DNA of 64,000 bases from Streptomyces sp. NBC_01591 (GCF_035918155.1 NZ_CP109327.1:3968001-4032000); one strand, 5' to 3'. Counted from the first letter of the stretch, positions 28,710-37,348 are shown. The notes: generated by a model not told the origin, from the letters alone. Numbers and translations are program-made.

Positions 28710-29996
28710 GTGGCCACCGATTCCTCCGCTTCCGCTGGACCCGCTCCCGAATCCACCCCCGTACGCCGACTGCTGCCCGTCATCGTGCCCGCACTGACCG
28801 TCGGGGTCCTCTGCGCCCTCGTCCTGCTCGGCATCAGCCTGCTCGCGGACAAGCTGCAGGACGTGCTCTGGGAGACACTCCCCGACGCGCTCTCCGTCGG
28901 CCGCTACTCCACGCTCTGGATGATCGTGATGCTCACCGCGAGCGGGCTGGCGGTCGGGCTGCTCATCCGGGCGGTGCCCGGTCACGCGGGCCCCGATCCG
29001 GCGACCACCGGGCTGGTCGATCCGCCGCTGCCGCCCGGCGTGGTTCCGGGGCTGCTGCTCGTCACGGTCCTCACCCTGGCGGGCGGGGTCAGCCTCGGCC
29101 CGGAGAACCCGATCACGGCCGCCAACATCGCGCTGGCCTACTGGCTCGGCCACCGTTTCGCACCCGGCACACCGGCGGCGCTCTGGCTCTCGCTCGCCGC
29201 GGCCGGCACCATCGGGGCGCTCTTCGGCACCCCGGTGGCCGCCGCGCTGATCCTCTCCGAGGTCCTCGCCTCCCACGCCGGGCCGGGCGCACTCTGGGAC
29301 CGCCTCTTCGGCCCGCTCGCGGCGGGCACCACGGGTGCGCTCACCATGACGCTGCTGGCCCATCCCAGCTTCGACCTGTCGCTGCCGGCCTACACCCAGC
29401 CGCACTGGGGCGACCTGCTTTCCTCGGTCGTCATCGCACTGGCGGGGGCGGTGCTCGGCCTGCTGGCGGTGTACGCGTTCCCGCACGTGCACCGGTTCTT
29501 CCGGGCCCTGAAGCACCCGGTCCTGGCACTGACCGCGGGTGGGCTGCTGCTCGGCCTGCTGGGCGCGCTGGGCGGGCGGCTCACCCTGTTCAAGGGGCTC
29601 GACGAGGTGAAGGAGCTCGCCGCCGACCCGAGCGGCTGGTCGGCCGTGCAGTTCGCGGTCATGGCCGTGGTGAAGACGGCCGCGCTGCTGATCGCGGCGA
29701 GCTGCGGCTTCCGGGGCGGGCGGATCTTCCCCGCCGTCTTCGTGGGTGTCGCGCTTGGGCTCTGCGCCCACGCCCTGGTCCCGTCGGTGCCGGTGGCGCT
29801 CGCGGTGACCTGCGGGGTGCTGGGAATTCTGCTGGCCATCACCCGGCAGGGCTGGCTGAGCCTGTTCACCGCGGCGGTGCTGGTCGGCGACGCGGCCGTG
29901 CTCCCGATGCTGTGCGTGGCGTCGCTGCCCGCCTGGCTGCTGGTGACCGGGCGGCCGCAGATGCAGCTGCACGAGGACGGTACGCCGCTGAGGTGA
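28710..29996 (+). CDS. ClC-family chloride channel/transporter
   Basis: 428 residues from GTG 28710; an ATG at 28680 is in frame but its purine-rich site is too close. About ten to twelve membrane segments. ClC landmarks: GGVSLGPENPITAANIA (counterpart of the GREGP selectivity loop) and FRGGRIFPAVFVG (counterpart of GxFxP). The gating glutamate of the canonical GREGP motif appears as E in GPENP. The family moves chloride, often in exchange for protons. The next gene is glutamate decarboxylase, whose acid-resistance role in E. coli needs a ClC antiporter. Confidence 0.85.
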   Translation: MATDSSASAGPAPESTPVRRLLPVIVPALTVGVLCALVLLGISLLADKLQDVLWETLPDALSVGRYSTLWMIVMLTASGLAVGLLIRAVPGHAGPDPATTGLVDPPLPPGVVPGLLLVTVLTLAGGVSLGPENPITAANIALAYWLGHRFAPGTPAALWLSLAAAGTIGALFGTPVAAALILSEVLASHAGPGALWDRLFGPLAAGTTGALTMTLLAHPSFDLSLPAYTQPHWGDLLSSVVIALAGAVLGLLAVYAFPHVHRFFRALKHPVLALTAGGLLLGLLGALGGRLTLFKGLDEVKELAADPSGWSAVQFAVMAVVKTAALLIAASCGFRGGRIFPAVFVGVALGLCAHALVPSVPVALAVTCGVLGILLAITRQGWLSLFTAAVLVGDAAVLPMLCVASLPAWLLVTGRPQMQLHEDGTPLR

Positions 29997-30205
29997 GCCG
30001 GTCCCGGGCCGCCCCGCCGCCGCCGCGCCGGATGCCCGGCCCTTCCGTATCGTCGCAGCCGTATGGATTTGCCCCGTCAGGTCCGTCGGGAGTTTCGGCA
30101 ATGCCCACGCCCGTCGACGTCGCCACCGAGAGCTGACGGCACCACACCGACCGGACCGTCGCGAGTCACGAAAGACCGCCGAGAGCCGAGAAGGGCTGCC
30201 CGCCG

Positions 30206-31630
30206 ATGCCTCTCCACAAGGGTTCGTCCCAGAGCACGGAACCGTCCGACGCCCGCCGCAGACTCGCCCTCAACCCGTTCTACGGGGAGGCCGACCCGGC
30301 CGCCGGCATGGAGTCGGCGCCACCCCGGCACCGGCTGCCCGACGGGCCGATGCCGCCGTCGACCGCGTACGGCCTGGTCCACGACGAGCTGATGCTCGAC
30401 GGCAACTCACGGCTCAACCTCGCCACCTTCGTCACCACCTGGATGGAGCCCCAGGCCGGGGTGCTGATGGGCGAGTGCCGCGACAAGAACATGATCGACA
30501 AGGACGAGTACCCGCGCACGGCCGAGCTGGAGCGGCGCTGTGTGGCGATGCTCGCCGATCTCTGGAACGCCCCCGATCCCTCGGCCGCCGTGGGCTGTTC
30601 GACGACCGGCTCCAGCGAGGCCTGCATGCTCGCGGGAATGGCGCTGAAGCGCCGCTGGGCGGCCAGGAACGCCGACCGCTACCCGGCGGCCGCCCGGCCG
30701 AACCTGGTCATGGGCATCAATGTGCAGGTCTGCTGGGACAAGTTCTGCAACTTCTGGGAGGTCGAGCCGCGGCTGGTCCCGATGGAAGGCGACCGCTTCC
30801 ACCTCGACCCGCAGGCCGCGGCCGACCTCTGCGACGAGAACACCATCGGCGTCGTCGGCATCCTCGGCTCCACCTTCGACGGTTCGTACGAGCCGGTCGC
30901 GGAGCTGTGCGCGGCGCTGGACGCCCTTCAGGAACGTACCGGCCTCGACATCCCCGTACATGTGGACGGGGCCTCCGGGGCGATGGTGGCGCCGTTCCTG
31001 GACGAGGACCTGGTGTGGGACTTCCGGCAGCCGAGGGTGTCCTCCATCAACACCTCCGGGCACAAGTACGGCCTGGTCTACCCCGGCGTCGGCTGGGTGC
31101 TGTGGCGCTCGCCTGCCGAGCTGCCCGAGGAGCTGGTGTTCCGGGTCAACTACCTGGGCGGCGACATGCCGACCTTCGCGCTGAACTTCTCCCGGCCCGG
31201 CGCACAGGTGGTGGCGCAGTACTACACCTTCCTGCGGCTGGGCCGCGAGGGCTACCGGGCCGTCCAGCAGGCGTCCCGGGACGTGGCCTGCGGGCTCGCG
31301 AAGCGGATCGAGGCGATCGGCGACTTCCGGCTCCTCACCCGGGGCGACCAGTTGCCCGTACTCGCGCTGACGACCGCGCCGGAGGTGGAGGCGTACGACG
31401 TCTTCGACGTGTCGCGGCGGCTGCGCGAACAGGGCTGGCGGGTGCCCGCGTACACCTTCCCGGCCAATCGTCAGGACCTGGCGGTGCTGCGGGTGGTGTG
31501 CCGCAACGGCTTCTCGTCGGACCTCGCCGAGCTGCTGCTGGAGGACCTCGCGCTGATCCTTCCCGACCTGCGCCGCCAGCCGCACCCGCTGAGCCGCGAC
31601 AGGGACATGGCGACGGCGTTCCACCACTGA
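30206..31630 (+). CDS. gadB: Glutamate decarboxylase
   Basis: 474 residues. PLP-enzyme hallmarks: AVGCSTTGSSEACMLAGMALKRRW, PVHVDGASGAMVAPF, and the PLP lysine in INTSGHKYGLVYPGVG. It decarboxylates glutamate to GABA and consumes a cytosolic proton. No GadC-type antiporter gene follows; the neighbour upstream is a ClC-family gene on the same strand (209-nt gap without another gene). The C-terminus LSRDRDMATAFHH ends in the His-His motif typical of GadB-type enzymes. Confidence 0.94.
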   Translation: MPLHKGSSQSTEPSDARRRLALNPFYGEADPAAGMESAPPRHRLPDGPMPPSTAYGLVHDELMLDGNSRLNLATFVTTWMEPQAGVLMGECRDKNMIDKDEYPRTAELERRCVAMLADLWNAPDPSAAVGCSTTGSSEACMLAGMALKRRWAARNADRYPAAARPNLVMGINVQVCWDKFCNFWEVEPRLVPMEGDRFHLDPQAAADLCDENTIGVVGILGSTFDGSYEPVAELCAALDALQERTGLDIPVHVDGASGAMVAPFLDEDLVWDFRQPRVSSINTSGHKYGLVYPGVGWVLWRSPAELPEELVFRVNYLGGDMPTFALNFSRPGAQVVAQYYTFLRLGREGYRAVQQASRDVACGLAKRIEAIGDFRLLTRGDQLPVLALTTAPEVEAYDVFDVSRRLREQGWRVPAYTFPANRQDLAVLRVVCRNGFSSDLAELLLEDLALILPDLRRQPHPLSRDRDMATAFHH

Positions 31631-31650
31631 GAGCCTGGATCAGCGCCTGA

Positions 31651-32292
31651 TCACTCGTCGTCGCCGGGATCCGGGACACCCGTCGCGTACGGGTTCTCCT
31701 GCCCCTCGGCGAGCACCCCGACGAAGGGCTCGCCCTCCCCCGCGAAGGTGTACGCCCCACCCTCGATGCGGGCGATCAGCCCGCGCGTCCACTCGGCCCC
31801 GGCGTCCGCCGAGTGGACCCACATGTTCATGATCTCGCCGATGTGGCCGATCGACTCGGGCCCGGCCTCCGGCGTGTAGTACCCGGTGACCTCGGCCCGC
31901 CAGGCCACGAGACCGGCGACCCGCTCCTTGAGCAGCGCGACCGCCTCGGACCGCTCCAGGTCGACGATGCCGCCGAGCGCCGCCGACAGCACGTCCGGCT
32001 TCTGGTCGTACGAGGTCAGCGCCGCGCGCAGCAGCGTGAAGTACTCCTCGTCGCCCCGCTCGGTGATCTCGTACTCGGTACGGGGCGGGCCGCCCGCCGT
32101 GCTCGGGGCGGTCTCGTGGGCGACCAGCAGGCCCTGCCTCGCCATCTGCTTCAGCGCGTGATAGACCGACCCGGGCTTGGCGTTGGACCACTCGTGCGCG
32201 CCCCAGTACTCCAGGTCGTTGCGGACCTGATAGCCGTGCGCCCGACCGTGCTGGCGCACGGCACAGAGGACCAGCAGCCGGATCGCGGACAT
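31651..32292 (-). CDS. PadR-family transcriptional regulator
   Basis: 213 residues from ATG 32292 (AAGGGG 8 nt upstream); a GTG 9 nt earlier is less well placed. N-terminal winged helix: MSAIRLLVLCAVRQHGRAHGYQVRNDLE, AKPGSVYHALKQMARQGLL. The C-terminal part (residues ~90-180) is a helical dimerisation and ligand region. It begins 18 nt after a DinB-like gene on the same strand and converges with gadB. A candidate operator lies just upstream. Confidence 0.92.
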   Translation of the reverse strand: MSAIRLLVLCAVRQHGRAHGYQVRNDLEYWGAHEWSNAKPGSVYHALKQMARQGLLVAHETAPSTAGGPPRTEYEITERGDEEYFTLLRAALTSYDQKPDVLSAALGGIVDLERSEAVALLKERVAGLVAWRAEVTGYYTPEAGPESIGHIGEIMNMWVHSADAGAEWTRGLIARIEGGAYTFAGEGEPFVGVLAEGQENPYATGVPDPGDDE

Positions 32293-32306
32293 CTCACGCA
32301 CCCCTT

Positions 32307-32329
32307 CTACTCAACTTTGATTAGAGTAG
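32307..32329 (-). promoter_or_regulatory. Candidate PadR operator
   Basis: Perfect 6-bp arms CTACTC and GAGTAG flank an 11-nt AT-rich centre (AACTTTGATTA). The site lies between the dinB stop and the padR ribosome site, overlapping the dinB end. PadR regulators commonly bind such AT-rich palindromes near their own start, so autoregulation is likely (inference). Confidence 0.5.
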
Positions 32330-32862
32330 CCCCCCGCCTCGGCGACCAGCTCGAACGCGGTACGGCCGTCCAGCGACTCCCGGATGATGTCGGCGTGCCC
32401 GGCGTGCCGGGCGATCTCCTCGACGAGATGGACCAGCAGCCACCGCATCGAGCACCGCCCGTCCTTCGGGAACCAAGGGGCTTCGGGCAGCGGGAAGGTG
32501 TCGTTCATGTCCGGCACCGAGCGGATGAACTTCTCGGTCTCGGCCGCGACGCCGTCCCAGAACTCCAGCATCTGCTCCACCGTCTCGTCGCCGACGAGCC
32601 GGAAGCTGTCCGCCCAGGTGTCCTCGGTGCGGGCGTTCTCGTTCGGCCGCTGCTGGGCCATGCGCAGCCAGTTCAGCTCGGTCTCGGCCACGTGCTTGAG
32701 CAGCCCGGAGAGGGAGAGCGTGCTGGCGCTGGGCCGGCTCGCCGCCTGCTCCTCGGTCAGCCCGATCAGGGAGCGCCGGATCGCGCCGCGCTGCGCCTCG
32801 ACGAAGGAGAGGAGCGCGCCGCGCTCGTCGCCGGGATTCTCCGCGGGAACGTGAGTGACCAT
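32311..32862 (-). CDS. DinB-family protein (DUF664)
   Basis: 183 residues forming a predicted four-helix bundle. Likely metal-binding histidines: H in LLKHVAETELNW, then HLVEEIARHAGHADIIRES, the conserved DinB/DUF664 signature. Members include thiol-dependent transferases using mycothiol or bacillithiol (for example MshC-independent S-transferases), so a detoxification role is possible. It is the first gene of a pair with padR. The substrate is unknown. Confidence 0.88.
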   Translation of the reverse strand: MVTHVPAENPGDERGALLSFVEAQRGAIRRSLIGLTEEQAASRPSASTLSLSGLLKHVAETELNWLRMAQQRPNENARTEDTWADSFRLVGDETVEQMLEFWDGVAAETEKFIRSVPDMNDTFPLPEAPWFPKDGRCSMRWLLVHLVEEIARHAGHADIIRESLDGRTAFELVAEAGGYSNQS

Positions 32863-32952
32863 GGTGTCCGCCTTGATGATCCGTGCCGGTTCTTCCTGAC
32901 ACCGACCAAGTTACGGACCCTTGCGGTCAGCTTCCGTCCGCAACTCCGAGCG

Positions 32953-33006
32953 GATCGGCGACGAGACCGATCGGTGACGAGACCGATCGGTGACGAGACG
33001 GATCGG
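32953..33006. repeat. 16-bp tandem direct repeat
   Basis: Three adjacent copies of GATCGGYGACGAGACS (starts 32953, 32969, 32985) plus a fourth partial copy at 33001 that reaches the stop region of the aldehyde dehydrogenase gene. It lies in the 147-nt gap between that gene and dinB. Confidence 0.85.
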
Positions 33007-33009
33007 CGG

Positions 33010-34467
33010 TCAGAAGGGGAACGCGGTCCGGCCGTGCTGAATGGAGATCCACCTCTGGGTGGTGAAGGCCTCGACGGTCGCCTCACCGTTCAGCCGGCCG
33101 ATCCCGGAGGACTTCTCGCCGCCGAAGGCCACCTGCGGATCGTCCTGGACGGTGGAGTCGTTGACGTGGAACATCCCGCTGACCACGCGCCGCGCGAACC
33201 GCACCCCGCGTTCGGCACTGCGGGTGTGTACGGCGCCGCTCAGCCCGTACGGGGTGTCGTTGGCGATCCGTACGGCCTCGTCCTCGCCGTCGAACGTCAC
33301 CAGCAGCGCCACCGGGCCGAATATCTCCTGGGAGAGCAGCGGGGAGCCCTCGGGGAGTCCGGCGAGGACGGTCGGCTCCACGAGGTTGCCGCGGGTCCGG
33401 CCGCGGACGAGCGCGGTGGCCCCTTCGGCGATCGCCTGGTCGACCAGGGTGGTCAGGGCGTCGGCCTGCAAGGTGTTGATGACCGGTCCGATCCGGGTCT
33501 CCGGGTCGCGCGGGTCACCCGTCTTCAGCGCGGCCACCCTGGCGGTGAACTTCTCGGTGAACTCCCGCTCGACGCGGCGGTCCACCAGGATGCGGTTGGC
33601 GGCCATGCAGACCTGCCCCTGGTACACGAAGCGGCTGAAGACGGCCGCGTCGACCGCGTAGTCGATGTCCGCGTCCTCCAGCACCACCAGGGCGCTGTTG
33701 CCGCTGAGTTCGAGGATCGTCCGCTTGAAGTGCCCGGCAGCGACGGCGCCGACGTGGCGGCCGACCCGGTCCGAGCCCGCGAACGAGATCACCTTGGGCA
33801 CAGGGTGCTCGATGAACGCGTCCCCTATCTCGGCGACATCGGTGATCACGATGTTGAGCAGTCCGGCGGGCAGCCCGGCGTCCTCGAAGATCTTCGCGAT
33901 CAGCACACCGCCGACGACCGGCGCGTTCTGATTGGGCTTGACGACGACCGCGTTGCCGAGCGCGAGGGCCGGCGCGACGGACTTCATCGCCACCAGGAAG
34001 GGGAAGTTGAAGGGGCTGATCACCCCGATGACGCCGACCGGCAGCCGGTAGAGGCGGTTCTCCTTGCCGTCCGCCAGGGCGGGCAGGAGGCTGCCCGGCG
34101 GGCGCAGTGCCTGATGGATCGCGTCGCGCAGGAACTCCTGGGCGACCCGGACCTCGTGCTCCGCCTTGACCCGGGTGCCGCCCAGTTCGTCGATGATCGC
34201 GTCGACGATGTCGTCGTGCAGTTCCGCGGTGATGCGCAGTGCGCGTTCCAGGACTTCGCGGCGCTCGTACGGTCCGGTGGTGGCCCAGGACCGCTGGGCG
34301 CGCTCGGCGGCGCGGTAGGCCAGGTCGACCTCCTGCGCGGTGGCGATGGTGATCGCGGCGAGTTTCTCCCCGTTGTAGGGGTTGAAATCGATGATGTCCC
34401 ACGAGCCGGTTCCGGTCCGCCACTCACCGTCGATGTATTGGTCGGCCAGCTCGTAGAAGAAGGACAT
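33010..34467 (-). CDS. Aldehyde dehydrogenase family protein
   Basis: 485 residues from ATG 34467 (AAGGGA upstream); 14 further codons are open upstream but lack family sequence. Motifs: VISPFNFPFLVAMKSVAPALALGNAVVVKPNQ (catalytic Asn and NAD loop), ILELSGNSALVVLEDADID (catalytic Glu), and the nucleophile Cys in VYQGQVCMAANRI. The SGNS variant of the usual GGK/GGN and overall pattern resemble benzaldehyde/vanillin-type dehydrogenases. It oxidises an aldehyde to the acid with NAD(P). The substrate is not evident. It is 54 nt downstream of an HTH regulator gene on the same strand. Confidence 0.9.
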   Translation of the reverse strand: MSFFYELADQYIDGEWRTGTGSWDIIDFNPYNGEKLAAITIATAQEVDLAYRAAERAQRSWATTGPYERREVLERALRITAELHDDIVDAIIDELGGTRVKAEHEVRVAQEFLRDAIHQALRPPGSLLPALADGKENRLYRLPVGVIGVISPFNFPFLVAMKSVAPALALGNAVVVKPNQNAPVVGGVLIAKIFEDAGLPAGLLNIVITDVAEIGDAFIEHPVPKVISFAGSDRVGRHVGAVAAGHFKRTILELSGNSALVVLEDADIDYAVDAAVFSRFVYQGQVCMAANRILVDRRVEREFTEKFTARVAALKTGDPRDPETRIGPVINTLQADALTTLVDQAIAEGATALVRGRTRGNLVEPTVLAGLPEGSPLLSQEIFGPVALLVTFDGEDEAVRIANDTPYGLSGAVHTRSAERGVRFARRVVSGMFHVNDSTVQDDPQVAFGGEKSSGIGRLNGEATVEAFTTQRWISIQHGRTAFPF

Positions 34468-34521
34468 GCGATCCCTTAACTCAGGTGCAGACTCCCGTCG
34501 AACCGCCATCGTACTGACGAA

Positions 34522-35403
34522 TCAGATGAGTTGGAGCAGACCGCGGAGCAGATCGCGGCTCTCCTCGGGACCCGGGCTGTCCTCGTGCAGTCGCGTCATG
34601 GCCTTTTCGTACTGAGCGACTTCTTCGGCCTTGTCCAGATAGAGCGCACTTGTCAGCTGCTCCAAATAGACGATGTCCGACAGATCGGATTCCGGGAATC
34701 GCAGCATCGTAAAGGAACCGCCCTCTCCGGCATGCCCGCCAAAACTGAAGGGCATGACCTGGAGAGTGATGTTGGGCTGTTCCGACATTTCGATCAGGTG
34801 CCGCAACTGCGCCCGCATCACTTCACGGTCGCCGTACGGCCGGCGCAGCGCCGCCTCGTCCAGTACGGCATGGAAATGGGGTGCGCGTTCGGAGACGAGG
34901 GCCTTCTGGCGTTCCAGTCGCAGCGCCACACGTCGGTCGATCTCGACGGCGGGCGCGGCGCCCATGCCCCGGGCGACGACCGCGTGCGCGTACGCCTCGG
35001 TCTGCAACAGGCCGTGGACGAACTGGACTTCGTACACCCGGATGAGCGATGCCGCTCCCTCCAGGCCGACATATGTCTGGAACCAGCCGGGCAGCACGTC
35101 TCCGTAACTGTGCCACCAGCCCGCCACGTTGGCCTCACGGGCCAGGCCGAGCAGAGCGTCGCGCTCCGCCTCGTCCGTGACTCCGTAGAGCGTGAGCAGG
35201 TCCTCGACGTCCCTGGCCTTGAAGCTCACCCGTCCCAACTCCATGCGGCTGATCTTCGATTCGGAGGCCCGGATGGAGTAGCCGGCCGCCTCACGGGTGA
35301 TGCCGCGCGAGTCGCGCAGCCGCCTGAGCTGCGAGCCCAGCAGGATGCGCCGCACCACAGATCCACTCGACTCGCCTGCCGCCACTGGTCCGGTCCTCCC
35401 CAT
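34522..35403 (-). CDS. XRE-family regulator with DUF5753 domain
   Basis: 293 residues from ATG 35403. The N-terminal Cro/C1 helix-turn-helix is LRRLRDSRGITREAAGYSIRASESKISRME. From residue ~100 to the end lies DUF5753 (WWHSYGDVLPGWFQTYVGLE, LLQTEAYAHAVVA, ITLQVMPFSFGGH). In Streptomyces these regulators work with DUF397 proteins and ATPase partners (WhiJ-type clusters), and both partners are encoded nearby here. A 31-nt element 170 nt upstream of the start is repeated upstream of the lipoprotein gene and is a candidate operator. Confidence 0.92.
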   Translation of the reverse strand: MGRTGPVAAGESSGSVVRRILLGSQLRRLRDSRGITREAAGYSIRASESKISRMELGRVSFKARDVEDLLTLYGVTDEAERDALLGLAREANVAGWWHSYGDVLPGWFQTYVGLEGAASLIRVYEVQFVHGLLQTEAYAHAVVARGMGAAPAVEIDRRVALRLERQKALVSERAPHFHAVLDEAALRRPYGDREVMRAQLRHLIEMSEQPNITLQVMPFSFGGHAGEGGSFTMLRFPESDLSDIVYLEQLTSALYLDKAEEVAQYEKAMTRLHEDSPGPEESRDLLRGLLQLI

Positions 35404-35572
35404 CGCTTCCTGGGCACCGGGGCTCCCCCTGAACCCCAAGTGCCGGATTCTGCCATCAAAACGCTTCAGCCCGTACTCATTCGATTACGGAAATGAGAAG
35501 CCTTCCAGAAAGCTGCGAAAATACGCGCGGGAAGAAATGACCAAGAACCGGCACGGGTTCGGACAGGTCAGG

Positions 35573-35603
35573 CGCGTGCACGTGCATCTGCCCTTGCATC
35601 TGC
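35573..35603 (-). promoter_or_regulatory. 31-nt element, copy A (candidate operator)
   Basis: On the - strand this reads toward the HTH gene. It ends with GATGCACGTGCACGCG, containing the palindrome TGCACGTGCA, and includes a second GATGCA 15 nt earlier. It matches copy B (36658-36688) at 28 of 31 positions. It lies inside the 307-nt divergent region 35404-35710, between the HTH gene and the ATPase gene; the rest of that region shows no gene. Confidence 0.65.
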
Positions 35604-35710
35604 CCAACGCATTGGGAACCATGGGGCTCGCGCACCTGCGTGCTCGTTCGTGTTGTGCCGCTGTACCCCCCGCAGTACCGATACAGCCGCGAATCCCGGG
35701 AGTGCCTCGC

Positions 35711-36235
35711 ATGGGGACGAATGGATCGACGATGCTCGAGCCGTTACGGCAGGGGCTTCCCCCCATCGATCCCTCAGCTGTCTCCGGATCGGCCACCTGC
35801 ACGCTGCCCGCCCGCTACGAAGCCGTGGGCGGAGCAAGGCGGTTCACCCGGACGACGCTGAACGGATGGGGACTGGCCGAGCGCTTCGACGACGTCGCGT
35901 TGGTGGTCTCCGAACTCGTCACCAACGCTCTGCGGCACGCCCTGCCCTCGGACAGCACCGCGTCGGACCCCCAGGACCCGCCCGTGCGGCTGCACTTGAT
36001 GCGCTGGAGCTCGCGCCTGGTGTGCGCCGTGCGCGACCCCAGCCAGGAGAGCCCGATCGCCTCCGAGGCAGCGGACTGCGCGGAATCCGGCCGCGGCCTC
36101 TTCCTCGTGGAGTCCTTCAGCGACTCCTGGGGCTGGCACCCCACCCCTGCCCCGGAGACGGAGAACCCGAACGCCCCGTCGGCAGCGCGCGGCAAGGTGG
36201 TCTGGGCGCTGTTCCGGCTCTCCGACGGCGTGTGA
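35711..36235 (+). CDS. ATP-binding protein of the anti-sigma/HATPase family
   Basis: 174 residues from ATG 35711 (GGGAG 8 nt upstream). It is a GHKL-type ATPase: N-box VALVVSELVTNALRHALP, then RLVCAVRDPS (G1-like) and SGRGLFLVESFSDSWGWHP. It lacks a histidine phospho-acceptor, so it acts as an anti-sigma-like kinase or ATP-binding regulator. It is divergent from the XRE/DUF5753 gene and convergent with the DUF397 gene, completing the common Streptomyces trio. Confidence 0.9.
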   Translation: MGTNGSTMLEPLRQGLPPIDPSAVSGSATCTLPARYEAVGGARRFTRTTLNGWGLAERFDDVALVVSELVTNALRHALPSDSTASDPQDPPVRLHLMRWSSRLVCAVRDPSQESPIASEAADCAESGRGLFLVESFSDSWGWHPTPAPETENPNAPSAARGKVVWALFRLSDGV

Positions 36236-36240
36236 CCCGC

Positions 36241-36261
36241 CCGGCCGCGATGAGCGGCCGG
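36241..36261 (+). terminator. Hairpin after the ATPase gene
   Basis: CCGGCCGC and GCGGCCGG (8 bp) with a GATGA loop, 6 nt past the stop. It also faces the converging DUF397 gene. Confidence 0.55.
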
Positions 36262-36327
36262 CGGTCCGGGGCGGACGACAGCCCGTGATCCGGGCCGGAC
36301 GACCGGCCCGCGGGATGTGAGATGTGA

Positions 36328-36570
36328 TCAGCCGCCCGCTATGAGGTGGTCGAACTCCCCGTCCTTCACCCCGAGCAGCAGCGCCTCTATCTCGGCGGGC
36401 GTATAGACCAGCGCCGGCCCGTCGGGGTGGCGCGAATTCCGCATCGCCACATCTCCGTCGGGCAGTTTCGCGAACTCCACGCAGGAACCCTGGGAGTTGC
36501 TGTGTCTGCTCTTCTGCCAGACGACTCCGCGAAGCTCTGTGGCCGCCATGCCGTTGTACACGTGGTGCAC
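36328..36570 (-). CDS. DUF397 domain protein
   Basis: 80 residues. GTG 36570 (MHHVYNGMAATELRGVVW) is preferred because GGGGAG lies 6 nt upstream; the frame stays open 21 nt further to a TTG. The domain is WQKSRHSNSQGSCVEFAKLPDG...VAMRNSRHPDGPALVYTPAEIEALL, the standard DUF397 pattern. These small proteins interact with XRE/DUF5753 regulators and can act as toxin-like or modulatory partners. The 31-nt element copy B lies 88 nt upstream of its start. Confidence 0.92.
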   Translation of the reverse strand: MHHVYNGMAATELRGVVWQKSRHSNSQGSCVEFAKLPDGDVAMRNSRHPDGPALVYTPAEIEALLLGVKDGEFDHLIAGG

Positions 36571-36657
36571 AGGACGCTCCCCGAGTTGCAAGGTGCAAGT
36601 GTCAACTGTCTCGGATCATAGCTGTGTTCAAATTTCCCTGCATGGGCATATGCATGC

Positions 36658-36688
36658 GCAGATGCATGCGCGGATGCACGTGCACGCG
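36658..36688 (+). promoter_or_regulatory. 31-nt element, copy B (candidate operator)
   Basis: Reads toward the lipoprotein gene, ending 147 nt before its start. It shares GATGCACGTGCACGCG exactly with copy A and 28 of 31 positions overall. It is preceded by further ATGCATGCGC units, so this copy sits in a short degenerate tandem array from about 36646. It lies between the divergent DUF397 and lipoprotein genes. Confidence 0.65.
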
Positions 36689-36835
36689 GGGTGTTCTCGC
36701 GGTTACAGCTTTACTCCGTATGGACAGACGTGCTGGATGCCGTTTCGGCTCCGTCTACCCCGGGTCGAGCTCTCCATCCTGGCGGATCGCGCTGATAACT
36801 TGACTCGGTCTTTCGTCGACAAGGGGGAATTACAG

Positions 36836-37318
36836 ATGCACAGGTTCGTACGAACCGGCGCCGTGATCGCCGCCGGAATCCTCTCCGCTGTGGCACTGAC
36901 CGGCTGCAGCAGTGACAGCAAGAAGAGCGACGACCCGGGCGTCGGCTCCGGCGCCGAACAGTCCAGCCCGGCTCCCGGCGACGACAGCGGCTCCAAGACC
37001 GACGCCGCGGCCCTGGAGGGCGGTTGGGCCGGCAAGAGCGACGGCAAGGCGATCGTGCTGTCGGTGGCGTCGGGGAAGGCCGTGCTCGTCACCGAGAAGC
37101 ACGCCTGCACGGGCACCGTGCAGGACGCGGACAAGGTGACGCTCGCGCTGAAGTGCGTCGACGGCGCCGACGACCGCACCACGGGGACCGTCGAGTCCAA
37201 CGACGGCAAGACCGTCGTGGTGTCCTGGGGCAGCGGGGTCAAGGACACCCTGGCCAAGACCGACCCGGGTGCCCTGCCGTCCGGCCTGCCCGAACTGGAG
37301 GGTCTGCCGACCCCCTGA
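36836..37318 (+). CDS. Small secreted lipoprotein, unknown function
   Basis: 160 residues from ATG 36836 (AAGGGGGAA upstream). The signal peptide ends in the lipobox ALTGC. A Ser/Asp/Lys-rich linker follows, then a ~100-residue beta-rich domain beginning LEGGWAGKSDGKAIVLSV, with two cysteines (KHACTGTV, LKCVDG) that could pair. It lies beside the HTH/ATPase/DUF397 cluster and carries copy B of the shared element upstream, so it may be under the same control. No family recognised beyond Streptomyces lipoproteins. Confidence 0.85.
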   Translation: MHRFVRTGAVIAAGILSAVALTGCSSDSKKSDDPGVGSGAEQSSPAPGDDSGSKTDAAALEGGWAGKSDGKAIVLSVASGKAVLVTEKHACTGTVQDADKVTLALKCVDGADDRTTGTVESNDGKTVVVSWGSGVKDTLAKTDPGALPSGLPELEGLPTP

Positions 37319-37348
37319 CCGCCCCTGTACCGCCCCTGTACCGCCCCG

